Assembly: GCA_002343545.1 (NCBI GenBank)
Contig: DDRA01000166.1
Location: 36,151-46,531, forward strand
DNA: 10,381 bases
Source: Bacteriovoracaceae bacterium UBA2428
Lineage (GTDB): Bacteria; Bdellovibrionota; UBA2428
Direction of reading: 5' to 3'
Position numbers and translations under genes: made by a program. A model generated the notes under the pieces. That model was not told where the DNA came from. It saw only the letters and a program-made list of their open reading frames with translations, and made no database searches. Positions 6,744-10,381 of the stretch are shown here, piece by piece (the first letter of the stretch is position 1; each line of letters opens with the position of its first letter).

Positions 6744-6902
6744 TGCTTCAGAGCGGCGTAGCCGTCTAACTTTTAAACCCCTGGCCGACAAAAACTGTCT
6801 AAGCCCTAAGGGAGTCTCAAGATATTCACTAGATGAAGTGGCTAGTATTGGCCCTAAAACTGCAAGACAGGTCACAACCTAAAAAAGCCTAAAGGAGTAT
6901 CT

Positions 6903-7226
6903 ATGTTGAAATCCGCAATGTTTCTCGGCGCATTGATAGCGGGGCTGCCGGCCTTGGCGCAAGACCTTCCCGTTTGCTATTATAAAATTGGTCCCAACAA
7001 AGTTAAGATCGATTCCGCGGGACGTGCGACTGAAAAGACCGACATGAATCAGGTCGAGTTCAAGGTTCGTATCTACAAAGGAACCAAAAGGGTCGAGTGG
7101 GAGCCCACCTGGGGGACCTCGCCGAACTACCCTGTGGTCGGTTACCAACTGATCAATGCCATCGACGAAGCCGTCGAGAAGATTCAGAAGCTCGTCGCTT
7201 CCGGTGAATGCAACTCGATCTACTAA
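6903..7226 (+). CDS. Small secreted two-cysteine protein (107 residues)
   Basis: A typical signal peptide (LKSAMFLGALIAGLPALA, cleavage near A19-Q20) precedes a mature part of about 88 residues, so it should be periplasmic or secreted. Only two cysteines remain in the mature part, Cys25 near its start (PVCYYKIG) and Cys103 near its end (GECNSIY), which could pair and close the fold. The middle is beta-like (VEFKVRIYKGTKRVEWEPTW) with a helix (AIDEAVEKIQKLVAS). AAGGAG at 6892-6897, five bases before the ATG, is a strong ribosome site, and a strong terminator follows. It is the only gene of the second unit and runs opposite to the other two cargo genes. Family not recognised. Confidence 0.85.
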   Translation: MLKSAMFLGALIAGLPALAQDLPVCYYKIGPNKVKIDSAGRATEKTDMNQVEFKVRIYKGTKRVEWEPTWGTSPNYPVVGYQLINAIDEAVEKIQKLVASGECNSIY

Positions 7227-7256
7227 CCGCGGGATTAGAAAACTCAGAGATCGCTG

Positions 7257-7300
7257 AAACAAAGCCCTCGTGCGACGCTTGTTGTACGAGGGCTTTGTTT
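7257..7300. terminator. Strong bidirectional-looking terminator of the second unit
   Basis: Arms 7257-7271 and 7286-7300 are perfectly complementary over 15 bases around a 14-base loop. The plus strand continues ATTT after a GTTT end and the minus strand ends GTTT as well, so it could act both ways. It lies 30 bases after the stop of the 107-residue gene and separates it from the minus-strand gene of the next unit. Confidence 0.9.
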
Positions 7301-7353
7301 ATTTCCCGTAGTTCGAAACCCGTCGGACGGTCTCGTCACAACTGAATGAATTA

Positions 7354-7397
7354 TTTGGCTTTATAAAGTGGCGCACCCAACTGGCGGACTTTAGAAC
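7354..7397 (-). repeat. tRNA-Arg-derived direct repeat, copy C
   Basis: The 44-base copy reads TTTGGCTTTATAAAG, then the tRNA-like core, then GGCGGACTTTAGAAC. The left part CTTTATAAAG is a perfect palindrome. Its tRNA-like core has the same bases as copy B and the tRNA gene. The stop codon of the 94-residue gene lies 29 bases to the right. Confidence 0.9.
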
Positions 7398-7426
7398 TGA
7401 GTGCGCCGACCTGAAGACTAAAACAT

Positions 7427-7711
7427 TCAGTTAGATTCGGATAGGAGACAAGATCCCACGGGCAAGTATCGTGTGAATCGGACCGTCTTGCCCGTCGCCT
7501 CGCCGTTCTGGCCGGTTTCCTGCGCGGTGTAAGATAGGATATAGAAACTGACGTCTTTCCCCGGAAGAGTCAGTTGGTAGCGGTTTTCTTTATCAGTGAG
7601 ACGTTCATGAATGGAAACGCCGTTCACGGCGCAAGAAACTACCAATTCTTTAGCGAAAGCACCGGTCATGGACATCGCGCAGACACCGAGCAAAGCAAGA
7701 TATTTTTTCAT
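7427..7711 (-). CDS. Small secreted two-cysteine protein (94 residues)
   Basis: The signal peptide is clear (KKYLALLGVCAMSMTGAFA, cleavage near A20-K21). The mature part of about 74 residues is rich in beta-type segments (SIHERL, RYQLTL, SFYILSY, KTVRFTRYL) and has two cysteines, Cys27 close to its start and Cys88 close to its end. AGGAGG at 7719-7724 stands seven bases before the ATG, so expression should be good. It should act in the periplasm or outside. I see no sequence similarity to the 107-residue protein of the neighbouring unit, although size, signal peptide and cysteine placement are alike. Promoter elements were not clear in the 170 bases up to the tRNA. Family not recognised; the weak C-terminus after GSCLL may be disordered. 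Confidence 0.85.
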   Translation of the reverse strand: MKKYLALLGVCAMSMTGAFAKELVVSCAVNGVSIHERLTDKENRYQLTLPGKDVSFYILSYTAQETGQNGEATGKTVRFTRYLPVGSCLLSESN

Positions 7712-7829
7712 TTGTTCTCCTCCTCAACAACATACATTGGACTAGCTCGTCGTTGCACCAATGGACCGTCAATATACCAACCGCTTACGGGTACGTGGCT
7801 GCCGGTTGTCAGATGAAGGCATCGAGTTC

Positions 7830-7850
7830 GAAACCATCGAAAATGGTCTC
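7830..7850 (-). other. Hairpin downstream of tRNA-Arg
   Basis: Arms 7830-7837 and 7843-7850 give an eight-base stem with one G-T pair and a five-base loop, about 35 bases past the tRNA 3' end. There is no U-tract, so a terminator role is doubtful; it may stabilise a trailer or bind a regulator of the 94-residue gene. Confidence 0.25.
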
Positions 7851-7873
7851 TCTCAAACTTATGAATTTTCTGA

Positions 7874-7899
7874 ATTTCTAAAGTGGCGCACCCAACTGG
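7874..7899 (-). repeat. tRNA 3'-end copy D of the repeat core (attachment-like site)
   Basis: These 26 bases cover part of the T-arm, the acceptor 3' strand, discriminator, CCA and ten trailer bases of the tRNA gene and are identical to 6705-6730. To the right the tRNA T-loop replaces the CGGACTTTAG found in copies A-C, so identity breaks at the start of the T-stem 3' strand. Confidence 0.85.
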
Positions 7900-7960
7900 G
7901 ATCGAACCAATAACCTTCAGATTCGTAGTCTGATGCTCTATCCAATTGAGCTATGGGTGC
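7884..7960 (-). tRNA. tRNA-Arg, anticodon ACG
   Basis: The full cloverleaf can be drawn on the minus strand: acceptor GCACCCA/TGGGTGC, D-arm GCTC/GAGC, anticodon stem TCAGA/TCTGA with loop CTACGAA (anticodon ACG at 7924-7926), a five-base variable region, and T-arm ATTGG/CCAGT around TTCGATC. The discriminator is G and CCA is encoded (7884-7886), giving 77 bases. It reads CGU and, after A34 is deaminated to inosine, CGC and CGA. tadA, the enzyme for that change, is the next gene upstream. The 3' end is the source of the repeat core found three more times to the left. Confidence 0.97.
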
Positions 7961-7977
7961 ACGATTGGAGAAGCCAA

Positions 7978-8006
7978 GGGATAAGCCCAAAGACACACGG
8001 AATCAA
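7978..8006 (-). promoter_or_regulatory. Candidate promoter of tRNA-Arg
   Basis: On the minus strand TTGATT (8001-8006) and TATCCC (7978-7983) are 17 bases apart. Transcription would start about ten bases before the mature tRNA 5' end at 7960. This would let the tRNA be made independently of serS-tadA read-through. Confidence 0.5.
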
Positions 8007-8045
8007 GAAAAAAGCGGCAGAAGATATTTTAATTATTTCCAAGCC

Positions 8046-8528
8046 TTACGTGGCACGTTTCGAACGAAAGAAGGCCTTCAGCTGCTCCCGGCAGTCTTCC
8101 TCGAGGACTCCGCCTATGAGCTCCATGCGGTGATTGAGTCGAGCATCGTCGTGGATGCTGTAAAGCGAGCCCGTCGCGCCCGCCTTCGGGTCGCTCGCGC
8201 CGAACACGATGCGGTCAATCCTCGAAAGCGAGAGCGCGCCGGCGCACATCACGCAAGGCTCAAGCGTGACGACCAAGGTAAAGCCCGTCATACGCCACTG
8301 CTTTTCGAGCTCGGAAGCCCGCTGAAGCGCGATGACCTCGGCGTGCGCCGTGGGATCCTTGCGGATCTCGCGTTCGTTGTGGGCCTCGGCGATGATCTTG
8401 CCGTCCAGGTTGACGACGAGCGCGCCGATCGGCACGTCGCCCTTGGCTTCGGCGATCGCGGCGAGCTCCATCGCCCGCCGCATGTAGACGCTCCAGTCCC
8501 GATCGGAGCGCGAAAGCTTGGGTTTCAC
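8046..8528 (-). CDS. tadA: tRNA-specific adenosine deaminase TadA
   Basis: TadA converts adenosine 34 of tRNA-Arg(ACG) to inosine so that one tRNA reads three Arg codons. The cytidine/deoxycytidylate-deaminase zinc site is complete in the 160 residues: H62-A-E64 (catalytic Glu, zinc His) and P91-C92-V-M-C95 (zinc Cys). Typical TadA stretches are present: GDVPIGALVV (30-39), AHNER (49-53), DPTAHAEVIAL (58-68), LEPCVMCAGAL (89-99) and DPKAGATGSLY (113-123). Length fits the family. The start is GTG at 8526-8528, 16 bases after the serS stop, so it is translated from the serS message. Residues 11-21 (DWSVYMRRAMEL) align with the family's first helix and support this N-terminus. The substrate tRNA gene lies 85 bases downstream. 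Confidence 0.96.
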   Translation of the reverse strand: MKPKLSRSDRDWSVYMRRAMELAAIAEAKGDVPIGALVVNLDGKIIAEAHNEREIRKDPTAHAEVIALQRASELEKQWRMTGFTLVVTLEPCVMCAGALSLSRIDRIVFGASDPKAGATGSLYSIHDDARLNHRMELIGGVLEEDCREQLKAFFRSKRAT

Positions 8529-8544
8529 CGTGAACCCGACCCGC

Positions 8545-9876
<1,332 letters not shown>

Positions 9877-10381
9877 TCACTCCACATTAAACGGCGGGCT
9901 GCCGATCTTTCTTCTTAAAACGGCTGAATCCGGAGCGCCAGGCAAGAGCTCCAGATAGGTCTCGTAGTACTTCTTGGACTCCGCGAACTGGGACTCCTGC
10001 TCGAAGACCGCGCCCAGTACGTAGTAAGGCTCGGCCGTCTTCGGGCTGGCCTTGATCGCGCTCGCCGCGAAACTCCGCGCGTTCGCGAAATCCCGCAGCG
10101 CCAGGTAGGCTTGCGAAAGACGAGTCATCACGCGCGGATCCCCGTGAAAATCACTCGAAAAGCTCTGGAAGAGTTTGGGAACTTCCTGAGGCGCGTTGAT
10201 CTTCAGCAAAAATTCGGAAGCTTCGATGAAGGAAGCGATGACGGCCGGGCGGGCTTCGATCTCGCGCCGATACATCGCGGCGGCTTCCTGCACCCGGCCC
10301 GCCTTGTCGTAGGCGCGGGCCGCCAGGAGCCAGATCTCCGGATATCCCGGCTCGACGCGACCGGCGGCTTCGAACGATTGA
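9877..10381 (-). CDS. TPR-repeat protein, 5' part outside the window
   Basis: The last 167 codons of a longer gene are present; the frame stays open to the window edge and the first visible residues (QSFEAAGRVEPGYPEIWLL) are already in a repeat. At least four tetratricopeptide-type helix pairs can be seen: PGYPEIWLLAARAYDKAGRV, the RREIEARPAVIASFIEASEF stretch, PRVMTRLSQAYLALRDFANA, and AEPYYVLGAVFEQESQFAES. The protein ends PPFNVE. Such repeats bind partner proteins; whether a signal peptide, anchor or second domain lies upstream cannot be seen. A GTG at 10291-10293 should not be taken as its start, since the repeat pattern continues before it. It is the first visible gene of the TPR-serS-tadA run. 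Confidence 0.85.
   Translation of the reverse strand, partial: QSFEAAGRVEPGYPEIWLLAARAYDKAGRVQEAAAMYRREIEARPAVIASFIEASEFLLKINAPQEVPKLFQSFSSDFHGDPRVMTRLSQAYLALRDFANARSFAASAIKASPKTAEPYYVLGAVFEQESQFAESKKYYETYLELLPGAPDSAVLRRKIGSPPFNVE

Larger units (their letters stand above)
6095..7899. mobile_element. Putative array of three single-gene cassettes at tRNA-Arg(ACG)
   Basis: Direct repeats at 6095, 6700 and 7354 and the matching tRNA-Arg 3' end at 7874-7899 all lie in one orientation and divide the region into units of about 605, 654 and 515 bases. Each unit has one small gene: GNAT (minus), a secreted protein (plus), a secreted protein (minus). Base composition is visibly more AT-rich than serS or the barrel gene. 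The shared core runs from the T-stem 3' strand to just past CCA, a typical integrase target at tRNA genes. No recombinase is encoded here, so movement would need one supplied in trans. Element status is inferred from the repeats alone. Confidence 0.5.

Noticed and set aside
6700..6860. Classical integron attC sites at the repeats, because GTTGGGT (tRNA sense) fits GTTRRRY.
   Set aside because: Copy A breaks the box, and no inverse partner box follows at attC distance (there is no GTT at all in the 130 bases after copy B). No integron integrase is seen. The tRNA origin of the sequence explains the match.
6673..6882. A 69-codon plus-strand frame through copy B that ends with IGPKTARQV, like a helix-hairpin-helix motif.
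   Set aside because: It starts with TTG, has no ribosome site, and its first third is only the repeat translated. The motif is too short to support a gene remnant.
6095..7400. A CRISPR-like or tandem repeat array.
   Set aside because: Spacing is 600 bases or more with full genes between repeats, and copies match a tRNA end; neither fits CRISPR.

Overview
The window reads as chromosomal DNA of a GC-rich Gram-negative bacterium. The envelope proteins support this: a signal-peptide protein ending in an aromatic residue, like an outer-membrane barrel, and a lipobox protein. Mixed ATG/GTG/TTG starts and a CCA-encoded tRNA also fit a bacterial chromosome. Nothing fixes the genus. The mix of secreted proteins and the resemblance of the first gene to a Leptospira/Bdellovibrio-type surface family make a Bdellovibrionota-like lineage a reasonable but unproven guess.

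Layout. Positions 8-1066 hold an exported barrel-like protein with a textbook terminator, facing a four-helix membrane protein on the minus strand. An AT-rich divergent control region (about 1541-1600) follows. Then come three plus-strand genes: a 71-residue charged protein, a secreted protein-glutaminase-like Cys-His-Asp enzyme, and a DUF4287-SRPBCC protein. From 3567 to 5513 the minus strand carries a 58-residue basic protein and a large PHP-fold metallo-phosphoesterase-like lipoprotein. An ASCH-domain gene (5618-6094) diverges from the latter.

The most unusual part is 6095-7899. Three 44-base direct repeats, at 6095, 6700 and 7354, contain the 3' end of the tRNA-Arg(ACG) gene that lies at 7884-7960 (T-stem 3' strand, acceptor 3' strand, discriminator base, CCA and a few trailer bases). 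The repeats and the tRNA end cut the region into three units of about 605, 654 and 515 bases. Each unit holds one small gene: a GNAT acetyltransferase and two unrelated small secreted two-cysteine proteins. There is no integrase in the window. It looks like an array of single-gene cassettes accreted at a tRNA attachment site; the mechanism is inferred.

The right end is housekeeping, all on the minus strand: a partial TPR protein, serS, tadA and then tRNA-Arg(ACG). TadA edits exactly this tRNA (A34 to inosine), so enzyme and substrate are adjacent. serS carries about nine extra residues just before its conserved YREISSCS stretch.
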